Shown here: positions 26,509 through 35,598 of the stretch, one piece after another
Position numbering within the stretch: position 1 is the first letter of the stretch
Layout of the letters: each line of letters opens with the position of its first letter
Assembly: GCA_949123685.1 (NCBI GenBank)
Contig: CASBHZ010000018.1
Location: 1-40,753 of the forward strand
Direction: 5' to 3'
Length of the DNA stretch: 40,753 bases
DNA from: an uncultured Bacteroidales bacterium
GTDB lineage: Bacteria > Bacteroidota > Bacteroidia > Bacteroidales > Muribaculaceae
Position numbers and translations under genes: made by a program
The notes under the pieces: model-generated
Told to the model about the DNA's origin: nothing
The model's input: only the letters and a program-made list of their open reading frames with translations
Database searches by the model: none

Positions 26509-27894
26509 ATGATGAATAAACTACTTCTTTCACTCGCAATTTCCCTGACGGGAATCTTTTCCGTTTCGGCAAACCCGCCGGGCATGATAAAAACGGACAT
26601 ACCGGCACGTCCGGCAGGCGTAACAGACATGATAAACTTCCGTTCGCAGCCACTTGATTCCGTACGTGTCGGATTCATAGGCATGGGCATGCGCGGACCG
26701 GGAGCCGTATACAGGTTTGCAAACATAGACCGCACCGCAATCAAAGCCATCTGCGACAAACATGCCGACAGGCTTAAGAAACCGCAGAAATATCTTGCAG
26801 ATGCCGGAAGACCGGCAGCAGCAGAGTATTCGGGAGAAGACGGATGGAAAAAGCTTTGCGAGCGTCCCGACATAGATCTCGTTTACATAGTAACAGACTG
26901 GATCAACCATGTGCCCATGGCTGTCTACGCCATGGAGCATGGGAAGCACGTAGCTGTAGAAGTGCCGGCTGCAATGAACCTCGAGGAATGCTGGAAACTT
27001 GTTGACACCTCCGAGAAAACCCGCAGGCACTGCATGATGCTTGAGAACTGTGTATATGATTTCTTCGAACTGACCACCCTCAACATGGCGCAAAAAGGTC
27101 TTTTCGGAGACATCCTCCATGTGGAAGGATCATACATACACAACCTTGAAGATTTCTGGAATGCATACGAAGGAGACTGGCGTCTCGATTTCAATGAAAA
27201 GAACCGGGGAGACATATATGCCACTCACGGCATAGGTCCGGCATGTCAGTTACTTGATATACATCGCGGCAACAAGATGAACTATATAGTGGCAATGGAC
27301 ACCAAAGCCGTGACGGGACCGGAAATAATCAAACGTAACCACGGTCGCGAATCTGCAAATTTCCAGAACGGAGATCACACTATGAGCATGATCCGCACTG
27401 AAAACGGACAGACCATTCATATCCAGCATGACGTTATGAACCCGCGCCCGTATTCACGCATGTATCAGCTGACCGGCACCGACGGATTCGCCAACAAATA
27501 TCCCATAGAGGGATACGCATTCCGCGAAGTCGCCGAATTTGACGGTATGCCTGATCATGAAAACCTTTCAAGCCATTCGTTCGTGCCTGAGGACGTGAAA
27601 AAGGCACTGATGCTGAAATACAAACACCCCATCCAGGTTGAGACAGAAGAAAAGGCAAAGAAAGTCGGAGGACATGGAGGCATGGACTATATCATGGATT
27701 ACCGTCTGGTTTATTGTCTTCTGAACGGGCTGCCCCTGGATCAGGACGTGTATGATGCCGCCGAATGGTCAGCAATCGGAGAATTGACACGGATATCTAT
27801 AGAAAACGGAAGCATGCCCGTTGAATTTCCGGATTTCACACGCGGAGCATGGCGCAAACAGAAAGGATATCATCATTTCACAGCCGGAGAATAA
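26509..27894 (+). CDS. GH109-type alpha-N-acetylgalactosaminidase (Gfo/Idh/MocA fold)
   Basis: This 461-residue protein has a signal peptide (about 1-21, ending SVSA) and an NAD-binding Rossmann domain (VRVGFIGMGMRGPGAV, about 50-65). The segments DWINHVPMAVYAMEHGKHVAVEVPAAMNLEECW and HCMMLENCVYDFFELTTLNM match GH109 enzymes of Bacteroides, which cleave terminal alpha-GalNAc (blood group A, mucin O-glycans) by an NAD-dependent elimination mechanism. The GDIYATHGIGPACQ and HQGDH-like regions of the catalytic half are present. The signal indicates periplasmic action. The NahK-like kinase upstream would use the released sugar after uptake. A non-hydrolytic oxidoreductase of the same fold is possible but less likely. 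Confidence 0.88.
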   Translation: MMNKLLLSLAISLTGIFSVSANPPGMIKTDIPARPAGVTDMINFRSQPLDSVRVGFIGMGMRGPGAVYRFANIDRTAIKAICDKHADRLKKPQKYLADAGRPAAAEYSGEDGWKKLCERPDIDLVYIVTDWINHVPMAVYAMEHGKHVAVEVPAAMNLEECWKLVDTSEKTRRHCMMLENCVYDFFELTTLNMAQKGLFGDILHVEGSYIHNLEDFWNAYEGDWRLDFNEKNRGDIYATHGIGPACQLLDIHRGNKMNYIVAMDTKAVTGPEIIKRNHGRESANFQNGDHTMSMIRTENGQTIHIQHDVMNPRPYSRMYQLTGTDGFANKYPIEGYAFREVAEFDGMPDHENLSSHSFVPEDVKKALMLKYKHPIQVETEEKAKKVGGHGGMDYIMDYRLVYCLLNGLPLDQDVYDAAEWSAIGELTRISIENGSMPVEFPDFTRGAWRKQKGYHHFTAGE

Positions 27895-27931
27895 GAATCT
27901 ATTTAGAAGTTTCTTAAAAACCAAGACAAAA

Positions 27932-28414
27932 ATGGAAAAGATACCAAGTTTTACAATAAATCACGACGTGCTCGAACCGGGCATATACGTCTCCCGTCAA
28001 GATATCACACCGTCAGGAGATGCAATCACCACCTTTGACATACGCATGACCCGCCCCAACCGCGAGGAAGCTATTTCTCCCCGCGCTCTCCACGCCATGG
28101 AGCACCTGGCGGCAACCTTCCTGCGCAATCATCCTGAATGGAAAGATCGCGTGGTATATTGGGGACCGATGGGTTGTTGCACCGGCAATTATATCTTAAT
28201 GTCCGGAAATCTCGTCAGTAAGGATATCCTCCCGCTGATTAAAGAGACAATGCAGTTTATAGCATCCTTCGAAGGAGACATTCCTGGAGCCACCCCACGG
28301 GATTGCGGCAATTATTCATTCATGAACCTCCCGGAAGCGAAATCCGCTGCAAAACGTTATCTGAACCTCCTTCTTGAAGCTACTGACATCAATTTCACAT
28401 ATCCCGCAGAATAA
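27932..28414 (+). CDS. luxS: S-ribosylhomocysteine lyase
   Basis: LuxS cleaves S-ribosylhomocysteine to homocysteine and DPD, the AI-2 precursor, in methyl-cycle recycling. The start at 27932 gives MEKIPSFTINHDVLEPGIYVSR and 160 residues, the family length; an in-frame ATG at 27821 lies inside the GH109 gene and is rejected. Metal ligands are His54 and His58 (HAMEH) and Cys125 (RDCGNY); the catalytic Cys is Cys82 in MGCCTGNY. The usual motif is GCRTGFY, so the neighbouring Arg is Cys83 and the Phe is Asn here. It lies 37 bp after the GH109 gene and is followed by a terminator. Confidence 0.95.
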   Translation: MEKIPSFTINHDVLEPGIYVSRQDITPSGDAITTFDIRMTRPNREEAISPRALHAMEHLAATFLRNHPEWKDRVVYWGPMGCCTGNYILMSGNLVSKDILPLIKETMQFIASFEGDIPGATPRDCGNYSFMNLPEAKSAAKRYLNLLLEATDINFTYPAE

Positions 28415-28461
28415 TTCACTTCAGCGTCAGTAAAAGGGACCCGCAAGTTTTATAAAAAATT

Positions 28462-28496
28462 TAGAAGGTGTTTAATAACAAGTTAAACACCTTCTA
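28462..28496 (+). terminator. terminator after luxS
   Basis: A perfect 14-bp stem (TAGAAGGTGTTTAA, 28462-28475, with 28483-28496) has a 7-nt loop and is followed by TTCGTTTATG. It lies 47 nt past the luxS stop and separates it from parE. Confidence 0.75.
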
Positions 28497-28520
28497 TTCG
28501 TTTATGTCGAAGTTTTTTTG

Positions 28521-28528
28521 TAATTTTG
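28521..28528 (+). promoter_or_regulatory. -7 box TAATTTTG of parE
   Basis: TAATTTTG is a full match following a T-run. The leader to the ATG at 28564 would be about 30 nt. Confidence 0.55.
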
Positions 28529-28563
28529 TAGTAATCTACGGATAAACTGCATTATAAACACAG

Positions 28564-30582
28564 ATGGACGAATTAATTTTCGAAAAAGAGGAAACGAACA
28601 CACTATTTGAGGGTGAAAAAATAGACTACGACACAACCGAAACCGCCACTACAGCAGCATCGGTTGATGTTGGCACATATGACGACAGTGCCATCCAGAC
28701 CCTTAAATGGAACGAACATATACGCCGGCGTCCCGGCATGTATATCGGTAAGTTGGGAGACGGCTCGCACTCCGACGACGGCATCTATGTGCTGATCAAG
28801 GAAGTTGTCGACAACTCTATTGATGAATTTAACATGGGCGCAGGAAAACGCATTGATATCGACCTGTCGGAAGAGGGGGAGGTAAAAGTGCGCGATTATG
28901 GACGCGGAATACCTCTTGGGAAAGTTAAGGAGGTAGCATCAGACATAAACACCGGCGGTAAATTCGATGACAAGAACTTTAAAAAATCCGTCGGTCTAAA
29001 CGGTGTGGGTCTTAAAGCCGTCAACGCCCTTTCCACACATTGCCATGTGGCAAGCGTGCGCGACGGCAAAAGGGTGGACGTGAAATTCGAACGCGGAGAT
29101 CTCGTACTCCAGACGGAACCGACCCCGACCACCGAGCCGAACGGCACCATGGTCCGGTTCAAACCAGACCCGTCGTTATTCCAGAATTACAGATTCAATC
29201 AGGAATTTGTGGAAACGATGGTGAATAATTATACATACCTCAATGCCGGACTTCAACTTTTCTATAACGGCAAGAAGTATTTCTCCCGTCACGGTCTGCT
29301 CGATTTGCTTAAAGAGAACATGACCAACGATCCCCTCTACCCCATTATCCATCTTCAGGGAGAAGATATTGAGGTTGTCCTTACACACACCGATCAATAT
29401 GGCGAGGAGTATTATTCATTTGTCAACGGACAGCACACCACACAGGGAGGCACGCACCTTACCGCTTTCCGAGAACACGTGACCCGCACCATCAAGGAAT
29501 TTTCCGGCAAGGGTTATGAATTCTCTGACATAAGGAACGGTCTCGTCGCCGCTGTTTCCGTACGCATACAGGAGCCTGTGTTTGAGAGTCAGACCAAGAC
29601 AAAACTCGGCAGCAAGGAGGTTGCTCCGGGAAGCACACTGACTGTAAATAAGTTTATCGGAGACTTCATCAAGAAAGAACTTGACGACTACTTGCACCGC
29701 AATCCCGATGTAGCAGAAGTCATGCTCCGCAAGATAGCCTCAAGCGAAAAGGAGCGTAAAGCTATGGCAGGGGTTGCAAAGCTTGCACGCGAAAAAGCAA
29801 AAAAAGTCAGTCTCCATAACAGGAAACTCCGTGACTGCAGGGTTCATTATAACGACCCGCTGAAGGCAAAAGCCAAAGAAGACCGTCGCGAAGATTCGGC
29901 TATATTCATCACTGAGGGAGACTCCGCATCGGGAACTATAACCAAAGTCCGCAATGCCGAGACTCAGGCAGTATTCTCCCTTCGCGGTAAGCCTCTAAAT
30001 TCCTACGGCATGACCCAGGAAGTAGTATATAAGAACGACGAGTTCAACCTCCTTCAGGCAGCCCTCAACATCGAAGAAGGAATTGAAGGATTAAGATATA
30101 ACAAGGTCATTATAGCAACTGACGCCGATGTCGACGGGATGCATATCCGCCTGCTGATCATCACTTTCTTCCTTATGTTCTTCCCTGATCTTGTAAAAAA
30201 AGGTCATGTGTATATTCTCCAGACCCCGCTGTTCCGGGTGCGTGATAAAAATGCAGTTAGGCGTTCAAAAAAGAAGAATCGCAAAAAAGAGGAAACCGAA
30301 GGTGAAAAAGATACGTTCTATTGTTACAATGACGAAGAGCGAGAAAAGGCAATTGCCAAATTCGGCAATAACGCAGAAATCACCCGATTCAAAGGTCTCG
30401 GAGAGATCAATGATGCCGAGTTTGCTGAATTTATCGGTCCCGATATGCGTCTTGACCGCGTAAAGCTCAAAAGGGAGGATGCTGTTGAAAAGCTCCTTGA
30501 GTTTTACATGGGTAAAAACACCATGGAGCGTCAGAACTTTATCATCGACAATCTTGTGATAGAAGATGATTCGGAGATTTAG
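28564..30582 (+). CDS. parE: type IIA topoisomerase subunit B (ParE, topoisomerase IV)
   Basis: This ATPase subunit of topoisomerase IV decatenates replicated chromosomes with ParC. A 45-residue acidic N-terminal extension precedes the GHKL domain: [17 protein letters not shown] and [14 protein letters not shown] (ATP lid). The TOPRIM domain shows [10 protein letters not shown] and [10 protein letters not shown] with the metal-binding Glu and Asp pair, then [13 protein letters not shown]. The length of 672 residues and absence of the GyrB-type long TOPRIM insert fit Bacteroidetes ParE rather than GyrB. parC is not in the window. The last codons (GAG ATT TAG) form the first copy of a 46-bp tandem repeat. 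It starts a run of same-strand genes to 35586. Confidence 0.93.
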   Translation: MDELIFEKEETNTLFEGEKIDYDTTETATTAASVDVGTYDDSAIQTLKWNEHIRRRPGMYIGKLGDGSHSDDGIYVLIKEVVDNSIDEFNMGAGKRIDIDLSEEGEVKVRDYGRGIPLGKVKEVASDINTGGKFDDKNFKKSVGLNGVGLKAVNALSTHCHVASVRDGKRVDVKFERGDLVLQTEPTPTTEPNGTMVRFKPDPSLFQNYRFNQEFVETMVNNYTYLNAGLQLFYNGKKYFSRHGLLDLLKENMTNDPLYPIIHLQGEDIEVVLTHTDQYGEEYYSFVNGQHTTQGGTHLTAFREHVTRTIKEFSGKGYEFSDIRNGLVAAVSVRIQEPVFESQTKTKLGSKEVAPGSTLTVNKFIGDFIKKELDDYLHRNPDVAEVMLRKIASSEKERKAMAGVAKLAREKAKKVSLHNRKLRDCRVHYNDPLKAKAKEDRREDSAIFITEGDSASGTITKVRNAETQAVFSLRGKPLNSYGMTQEVVYKNDEFNLLQAALNIEEGIEGLRYNKVIIATDADVDGMHIRLLIITFFLMFFPDLVKKGHVYILQTPLFRVRDKNAVRRSKKKNRKKEETEGEKDTFYCYNDEEREKAIAKFGNNAEITRFKGLGEINDAEFAEFIGPDMRLDRVKLKREDAVEKLLEFYMGKNTMERQNFIIDNLVIEDDSEI

Positions 30583-30735
30583 TTTTCAGTTTTCGGTTTT
30601 CAGTTTTCAGAATTGTTCGAAAATTTAGTTTTCGGTTTTCGGTTTTCAGTTTTCAGAATTGTTCGGAAATTTAGTTTTCGGTTTTAAGTTTTAAGTTTTC
30701 AGAATTGTTCGGAGATTTAGTTTTCGGTTTTAAGT
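30571..30735 (+). repeat. 46-bp tandem repeat overlapping the parE stop (site D)
   Basis: Three full units (30571-30616, 30617-30662, 30663-30708) and a 27-bp partial fourth (30709-30735) have an exact 46-bp period. Each starts TCGGAGATTTAG or a close variant, continues with AGTTTTC-type heptads, and full units end CAGAATTGT. The first unit includes the last codons and TAG stop of parE. It fills the whole gap before coaD. Confidence 0.92.
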
Positions 30736-30746
30736 GAGAGGCCAAT

Positions 30747-31187
30747 ATGGGCAAGACAGCAATATTTCCCGGCACATTCAATCCGTTCACGATCGGTCAT
30801 AAATCTATTGTAGAACGTGGTTTGCAAATATTCGACAATATCGTTATCGCAATCGGCCATAACGAGAATAAACCTACGGGCGATAACATTGTCAAAAGGA
30901 TTGAAACCATAAAAAAAGCCTTTATTGATAATGAGGCGGTCGAGGTTGTGTCATATTCAGGACTCACTGCCGAATACGCAAAAAAAATCGGAGCTTGCGC
31001 AATCCTGCGCGGAGTCCGGAACATTGCCGATTTCGAATACGAAAGAAATCTTGCAGATGTAAACAAGAATATTCTGGGAATCGAAACAATATTCATTCTG
31101 TCACTCCCTCAATATTCATACATATCAAGTTCCATGGTAAGGGAACTTGAAGCTAACGGACATGACGTAAGCGACCTGCTTCCATGA
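30747..31187 (+). CDS. coaD: pantetheine-phosphate adenylyltransferase
   Basis: CoaD adenylates 4'-phosphopantetheine to dephospho-CoA in coenzyme A synthesis. The nucleotidyltransferase motif is GTFNPFTIGH (9-18, a T/HxGH form), RGVRN is the conserved Arg segment, and YSYISSSMVREL near the C-terminus is the SSS-x-x-R motif. Length is 146 residues, slightly short of the usual 155-160. The gene follows the 46-bp repeat array by 11 bp and has no promoter box visible between, so it is probably read from parE through the repeat. It is followed 31 bp later by the S41 protease. Confidence 0.95.
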   Translation: MGKTAIFPGTFNPFTIGHKSIVERGLQIFDNIVIAIGHNENKPTGDNIVKRIETIKKAFIDNEAVEVVSYSGLTAEYAKKIGACAILRGVRNIADFEYERNLADVNKNILGIETIFILSLPQYSYISSSMVRELEANGHDVSDLLP

Positions 31188-31218
31188 GTTCCGTCATAAG
31201 ATGTTCAATTAATAGAGA

Positions 31219-32817
31219 ATGAAGAAATTATTAGTTATAACGGGAATTGGCGTAATGCTAACGGCATTCGCTGCAACACAAACCAAAATCCCGGCAAACC
31301 AGAAGCTACGGATGGCAGAAGCCGCCGTGGCTCAGTTTTACGTAGACACGGTTAATGAAGACAAGCTTGTCGAATCAGCCATACGAAGTATGCTTGAAGA
31401 GCTGGATCCCCACTCTGCATATTCCAATCCGGAAGAGACAAAGGAACTGAACGAGCCGCTTGCCGGCAATTTCAGTGGAATCGGCATATCTTTCAACATG
31501 AACCAGGACACATTGTACGTAATCTCCACAGTTGCCGGCGGACCATCAGAAAGAGTCGGGCTACTCGCTGGAGACCGTATACTCAAGGTCAACGACACTA
31601 TAATTGCCGGTGTCAAGATGCGCAACACTGACATCATGAAGAGACTGCGCGGACCTAAAGGAAGCAATGTAAATGTAAATGTGCTACGACGTTCCGCAGG
31701 CAAATCCGATACAATCAGTTTCAACATCACTCGTGCCGATATTCCAATCAACAGTATAGATGCGGCATATATGGTCGACAACAAAACAGGCTACATCCGT
31801 CTTAGCCGCTTTTCAGCTGAAACGCGCAACGAGATGGAGAAAGCGTTGAAAGACCTTAAGAAAAAAGGAATGGAACAACTCATCCTTGATCTCGTCGACA
31901 ACGGTGGCGGCTACATGCAACCTGCAATTGAGATTCTCGGGGAGTTCCTGGATCCCGGTAAACTTACCGTCTATACGGAAGGGCGCAACTCTCCCCGCTA
32001 TGACCACCTATCGCAGCCACACGGACTCAAACCTCTTTTCAACAAGGGGCGCCTCGTGGTGATGGTGAATCAATATACCGCATCCTCCTCGGAAATTACA
32101 ACGGGAGCTATCCAAGACTGGGATCGAGGAATCGTGGTAGGACGCCGCACATACGGCAAAGGACTTGTGCAAAGACCTTTCCCATTCCCCGACGGATCCA
32201 TGATGAGGCTCACCGTGGCGCACTACTACACGCCTACCGGACGCGACATACAGAAACCTTACAGCAAAGGGGATCAGCAAGCCTACGCAATGGATATTGT
32301 AGACCGTTTCAATCATGGCGAGCTGATGCATGCCGACTCTATCAAATATATCGACTCCCTGAAAGTGGAGACATTAAGACTACATCGCCCGATATATGGT
32401 GGCGGTGGAATATCACCCGACATATTCGTTCCGCTCGACACCACAGATTTCACGAAATATTATCGCGATGTCACAGCAAAGGGCATAATAAATCAATATG
32501 CAATAAATTATGTTGACGCCCATCGCAAAGAGATCCAGCGTAAGTTCAAAAACGATGATGATTTCGTGAAAGGCTTCAATGTTGATGCCGATATGCTCAA
32601 AGACCTTTTCAGCCGCGCTGAGAAAGAGGGGGTAAAATTCAATGAAGAGGAAGCTAAAAAGAGCGAACCCCTGTTCAGTATGATAGTGAAGGGGCTTATC
32701 GGTAGGGATGTTTACGACCAGCCCACCTACTTCAAAGTTTACAACGGATATGATCCCATATTCCGAGAAGCTTATCGTCTTATAAATTCTGATGAATACG
32801 ATAAGATACTGAAATAA
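31219..32817 (+). CDS. S41 family C-terminal processing protease
   Basis: This 532-residue periplasmic serine protease has a signal peptide (about 1-19). A PDZ domain (about 75-160) contains GIGISFNMN and GLLAGDRILKVNDT; the S41 peptidase core follows (about 185-370). The catalytic Ser is in YTASSSEI (about 288-295) and the catalytic Lys in TYGKGLVQ (about 312-319). The C-terminal 130 residues are an extension found in Bacteroidetes members. Such proteases trim or degrade envelope proteins. It lies between coaD and the DUF3078 gene on the same strand. Confidence 0.94.
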   Translation: MKKLLVITGIGVMLTAFAATQTKIPANQKLRMAEAAVAQFYVDTVNEDKLVESAIRSMLEELDPHSAYSNPEETKELNEPLAGNFSGIGISFNMNQDTLYVISTVAGGPSERVGLLAGDRILKVNDTIIAGVKMRNTDIMKRLRGPKGSNVNVNVLRRSAGKSDTISFNITRADIPINSIDAAYMVDNKTGYIRLSRFSAETRNEMEKALKDLKKKGMEQLILDLVDNGGGYMQPAIEILGEFLDPGKLTVYTEGRNSPRYDHLSQPHGLKPLFNKGRLVVMVNQYTASSSEITTGAIQDWDRGIVVGRRTYGKGLVQRPFPFPDGSMMRLTVAHYYTPTGRDIQKPYSKGDQQAYAMDIVDRFNHGELMHADSIKYIDSLKVETLRLHRPIYGGGGISPDIFVPLDTTDFTKYYRDVTAKGIINQYAINYVDAHRKEIQRKFKNDDDFVKGFNVDADMLKDLFSRAEKEGVKFNEEEAKKSEPLFSMIVKGLIGRDVYDQPTYFKVYNGYDPIFREAYRLINSDEYDKILK

Positions 32818-32852
32818 ATTAAATTTAATATATAGCCAACCTGTTTCCACTC

Positions 32853-34469
32853 ATGAAACTATTCTTCGCCAGGACATTGCTTTCAACCGCAGTTATCATA
32901 GTTGCTGCATCATCATCCCTCCCCTTGACCGCTCAGATTACGGGAGGACAACCCCGTTTCCGCCATGTGTCAACATCCACTGCGACAAAGAAGGATTCAA
33001 TAGAGTCTCGCTATCAGAAAGCGAAAGATGCCATAATCAACGGTGAATATAAAGAAGATTCACTTTACGTGAGGTCTGTCGATGAGATCATACGGCAGAC
33101 AATAGTGCCCGCTGATATTCCAAGTTTCAACCGTCTTAACGCCCCATGGGTGTTCGCCGAATATAGGGCACTTGACAAGCAACGTAAAATAACCCTCCCT
33201 TCTTTAAGTTCTCAGAACCTGGAAATCTGGCGTCAAGCTGAAATTCTCAGAAAGAAAGCACTCGAAGAACAACAGTCAGAATCCGTTGATTCGATTGCCG
33301 ATCGTCGCCGTTATCTTGATGAACTCTGGGGAATCGAGACCGAGCCTGCTGAAGATGAGGAGGAAGAGGTTATAATTGTTGAAGATCCGCAACAAAACGA
33401 ACCGAACCTTCTACTTGGCAAATCTCGTCCGCAATGGCTTGAAAATGCCTACGAAGCATGGAACCTTCAAGAAGATTTCATGTATCAGATGATGGTGAAT
33501 GATCCTACAAATATTGAATATGCATATTGGAGTTTGCCCATTCCTCCATCTTTACCGGAAGAAGATCATGGTTTCAAAGGCTTCCTGAAACGTAGCTCTA
33601 TCGGCGGTGTCAATGTGAACGATGCCGTGATATCAGACTATGAAATCCAGAAAAAGCATTGGCTCCACGTGCTCAACGGTTCGTTACAGTTCTCACAGGC
33701 ATACATCTCCGACAACTGGTATCAGGGAGGTAACAACCACCTCGCTCTCCTGATAAATTTCCTATGGGACGTACAGCTAAATTCAGTATGGCATCCCAAC
33801 CTACTTCTTCAGAGCACATTGTCTTACAAGTTAGGTCTCAACTCCGTTGAAGATGACCAGTTTAGGAAATATTCAATCTCTCAGGACATATTCCAATATA
33901 ATTTCAAATTCGGTTATAAAGCGCGCCGTAATTGGTATTATACGGTGACGGCACAGTTCAAGACTCAGTTGCTCAATAATTACAAAAAAGATACCGAAAC
34001 CAGAATAGCATCCATATTGACCCCAGGAGACCTTAACCTCGGTCTCGGTATGACCTACAGCAAGACCAACGCTGCCAAGACAATTGAATTCAACGCATCA
34101 ATCGCACCACTTTCATATAACCTGAAAACCGCGATAGATCCAAACATTGACCATGGACTTTTCGGTCTTCCACAAACAGCTAAATCACAGAGTGAAATCG
34201 GTTCGAACGCAGATATCACCCTCAACTGGAAAATAGGAAAGATGGTAACATATAAGACTCGCCTCTTCCTTTTCACTGATTATGACTATTTTCTTGGTGA
34301 CTGGGAAAACACTCTCAATATCCAGTTCTCTCGGTTCTTCTCGACACAGCTCTATGCCAACCTCCGCTACGACTCTTCTGCCGATGGCACTGTGGCGCCA
34401 AACTGGAAGAAATTCATGTTGAAGGAGATTCTAAGTATCGGTCTGTCTTACACATTCTCCACTAAATAA
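32853..34469 (+). CDS. DUF3078 outer membrane protein
   Basis: A signal peptide (about 1-27) precedes a charged, partly coiled region (about 40-185, with an acidic stretch EPAEDEEEEVIIVED). The DUF3078 domain follows (about 275-538), seen in LNGSLQFSQAYISDNWYQGGNNHLALL. Alternating strands and a C-terminal ILSIGLSYTFSTK suggest an outer membrane barrel. The family is restricted to Bacteroidetes and has no established function. The stop overlaps the next start as TAATG, so the following gene is probably translationally coupled. Confidence 0.88.
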   Translation: MKLFFARTLLSTAVIIVAASSSLPLTAQITGGQPRFRHVSTSTATKKDSIESRYQKAKDAIINGEYKEDSLYVRSVDEIIRQTIVPADIPSFNRLNAPWVFAEYRALDKQRKITLPSLSSQNLEIWRQAEILRKKALEEQQSESVDSIADRRRYLDELWGIETEPAEDEEEEVIIVEDPQQNEPNLLLGKSRPQWLENAYEAWNLQEDFMYQMMVNDPTNIEYAYWSLPIPPSLPEEDHGFKGFLKRSSIGGVNVNDAVISDYEIQKKHWLHVLNGSLQFSQAYISDNWYQGGNNHLALLINFLWDVQLNSVWHPNLLLQSTLSYKLGLNSVEDDQFRKYSISQDIFQYNFKFGYKARRNWYYTVTAQFKTQLLNNYKKDTETRIASILTPGDLNLGLGMTYSKTNAAKTIEFNASIAPLSYNLKTAIDPNIDHGLFGLPQTAKSQSEIGSNADITLNWKIGKMVTYKTRLFLFTDYDYFLGDWENTLNIQFSRFFSTQLYANLRYDSSADGTVAPNWKKFMLKEILSIGLSYTFSTK

Positions 34470-35038
34470 TGATCCGGAATCTGCGGATTCATATGATAAC
34501 AGCATTTGCAGCCATGACCTTAAATTTCGGGGTCATGGCTGAAAATGTCATTACCCCTGACATATACGATAATCAAAGCGCAATGAAATATTGTCGGGAA
34601 GCAGAATTGGAAGCACCGGAGGGGATATGGGAATTTGTGGAAGATGAGACTCGTGTCCTCATAAAAAAGGAAGAACGAGGCGGCAAAGGCTATGACATTA
34701 TCGTGATTTCAACTCCCGACTGCAGATTAAAACCCGGAGACCGCATCGGTAACATTGAACGTTCTGCAAAAAAAGGGAAATACCGGATGAAACTGTTCGT
34801 CAACCGTAATATGGGAATTTTCACTGATTCGAGAATATGTATGGCAGAATACATCGAAAAGGAAGATGCCATTCAAGTTCATCCGATGAAACTTAAAATC
34901 TCCATGCGTGCCATGTGGTTCTTACCTAAATTCTGGCGCTCGCTTCGCATATCTTTCGACAATCCGGCGGCAAACCTTCCCCGCGGACTGATTAAGGTAT
35001 ATCCGCGTACTGAACCATCCAAACCTGCGTATTTATGA
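34469..35038 (+). CDS. secreted hypothetical protein
   Basis: I do not recognise this 189-residue protein. A signal peptide (about 1-24, MIRNLRIHMITAFAAMTLNFGVMA) is followed by a basic domain with several beta-rich segments, for instance GYDIIVISTPDCRLKPGDRIGNIE and GKYRMKLFVNRNMG. The central GIWEFVEDETRVLIKKEE opens like a small beta-barrel or lipocalin-type fold, but that is weak. It overlaps both neighbours, TAATG upstream and ATGA downstream, so the three genes are tightly coupled and may make one envelope complex. Confidence 0.85.
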   Translation: MIRNLRIHMITAFAAMTLNFGVMAENVITPDIYDNQSAMKYCREAELEAPEGIWEFVEDETRVLIKKEERGGKGYDIIVISTPDCRLKPGDRIGNIERSAKKGKYRMKLFVNRNMGIFTDSRICMAEYIEKEDAIQVHPMKLKISMRAMWFLPKFWRSLRISFDNPAANLPRGLIKVYPRTEPSKPAYL

Positions 35039-35586
35039 AAACGAGGTATAAAATCCTGTTCCTGTCCTCAATTCTTACAATCACGACATTATTGTCATGG
35101 AATGAATTATCGGCAAGAAAGAAAGGATATAAGTTAAAAGCAAAAAGCGAGGTCAAATCAAACGGGATAAGTATAACTGAAACCATACCCGACACCGCTG
35201 CATATGACATGACAGCAGGCAGTTTCATGGTCGCTTCGCAATGCGAAAGCTGCAATAACGGTTACAAACTCAATCAGGTTGTATTCTCCGGCTTTGATAA
35301 GAATCAAGGGAACTCAAAGGAGAGTTTTTTCATAATAAACAACACAGACCGCGAATTGACCGGGTTATCGCTCTACATCGAATATCTCACCCTTGACGGA
35401 CGCCAGCTTCACAAACGCTTTTTTAAATTGTCATGCAACATCCCGCCCGGTGAAACCCGCAAGGCAGACATACCTACATGGGATACACAGCGAAGCTTCT
35501 ACTATCACAAAAGCACCCCGTTGAAACGTCGTGGTAATCCATTTGAAGTCAAATTTGACCTGATTGCGTATTATTTGAGGTTTTAG
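35035..35586 (+). CDS. secreted hypothetical protein with CxxC pair
   Basis: This 183-residue protein is not one I recognise. A signal peptide (about 1-27) is followed by a domain containing CESC (a CxxC pair at about 70-73), SFFIINNTDRELTGLSLYIEYLTLDGRQLHKR and a final Cys in KLSCNIPPGETRKADIP. The strand pattern resembles an immunoglobulin-like or FxLD domain used for surface proteins, which is a guess. It starts within the previous gene (ATGA). The C-terminal RF and TAG come from a heptad repeat. The convergent ClC gene ends 3 bp away. Confidence 0.85.
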   Translation: MKTRYKILFLSSILTITTLLSWNELSARKKGYKLKAKSEVKSNGISITETIPDTAAYDMTAGSFMVASQCESCNNGYKLNQVVFSGFDKNQGNSKESFFIINNTDRELTGLSLYIEYLTLDGRQLHKRFFKLSCNIPPGETRKADIPTWDTQRSFYYHKSTPLKRRGNPFEVKFDLIAYYLRF

Positions 35587-35598
35587 GTTTTAGGCGTC
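35577..35598. repeat. heptad repeat (site C) supplying stop codons to two convergent genes
   Basis: Units AGGTTTT, AGGTTTT and AGGCGTC run head to tail. The plus-strand TAG (35584-35586) ends the CxxC protein gene, and the minus-strand TAA (35592-35590) ends the ClC gene, both from repeat sequence. Confidence 0.8.

Noticed and set aside
27821..27931. 37-residue N-terminal extension of luxS
   Set aside because: It overlaps the GH109 gene in another frame and is absent from the LuxS family.
30571..30735. 46-bp repeat as a CRISPR array
   Set aside because: The units are contiguous, without unique spacers, and begin within parE.
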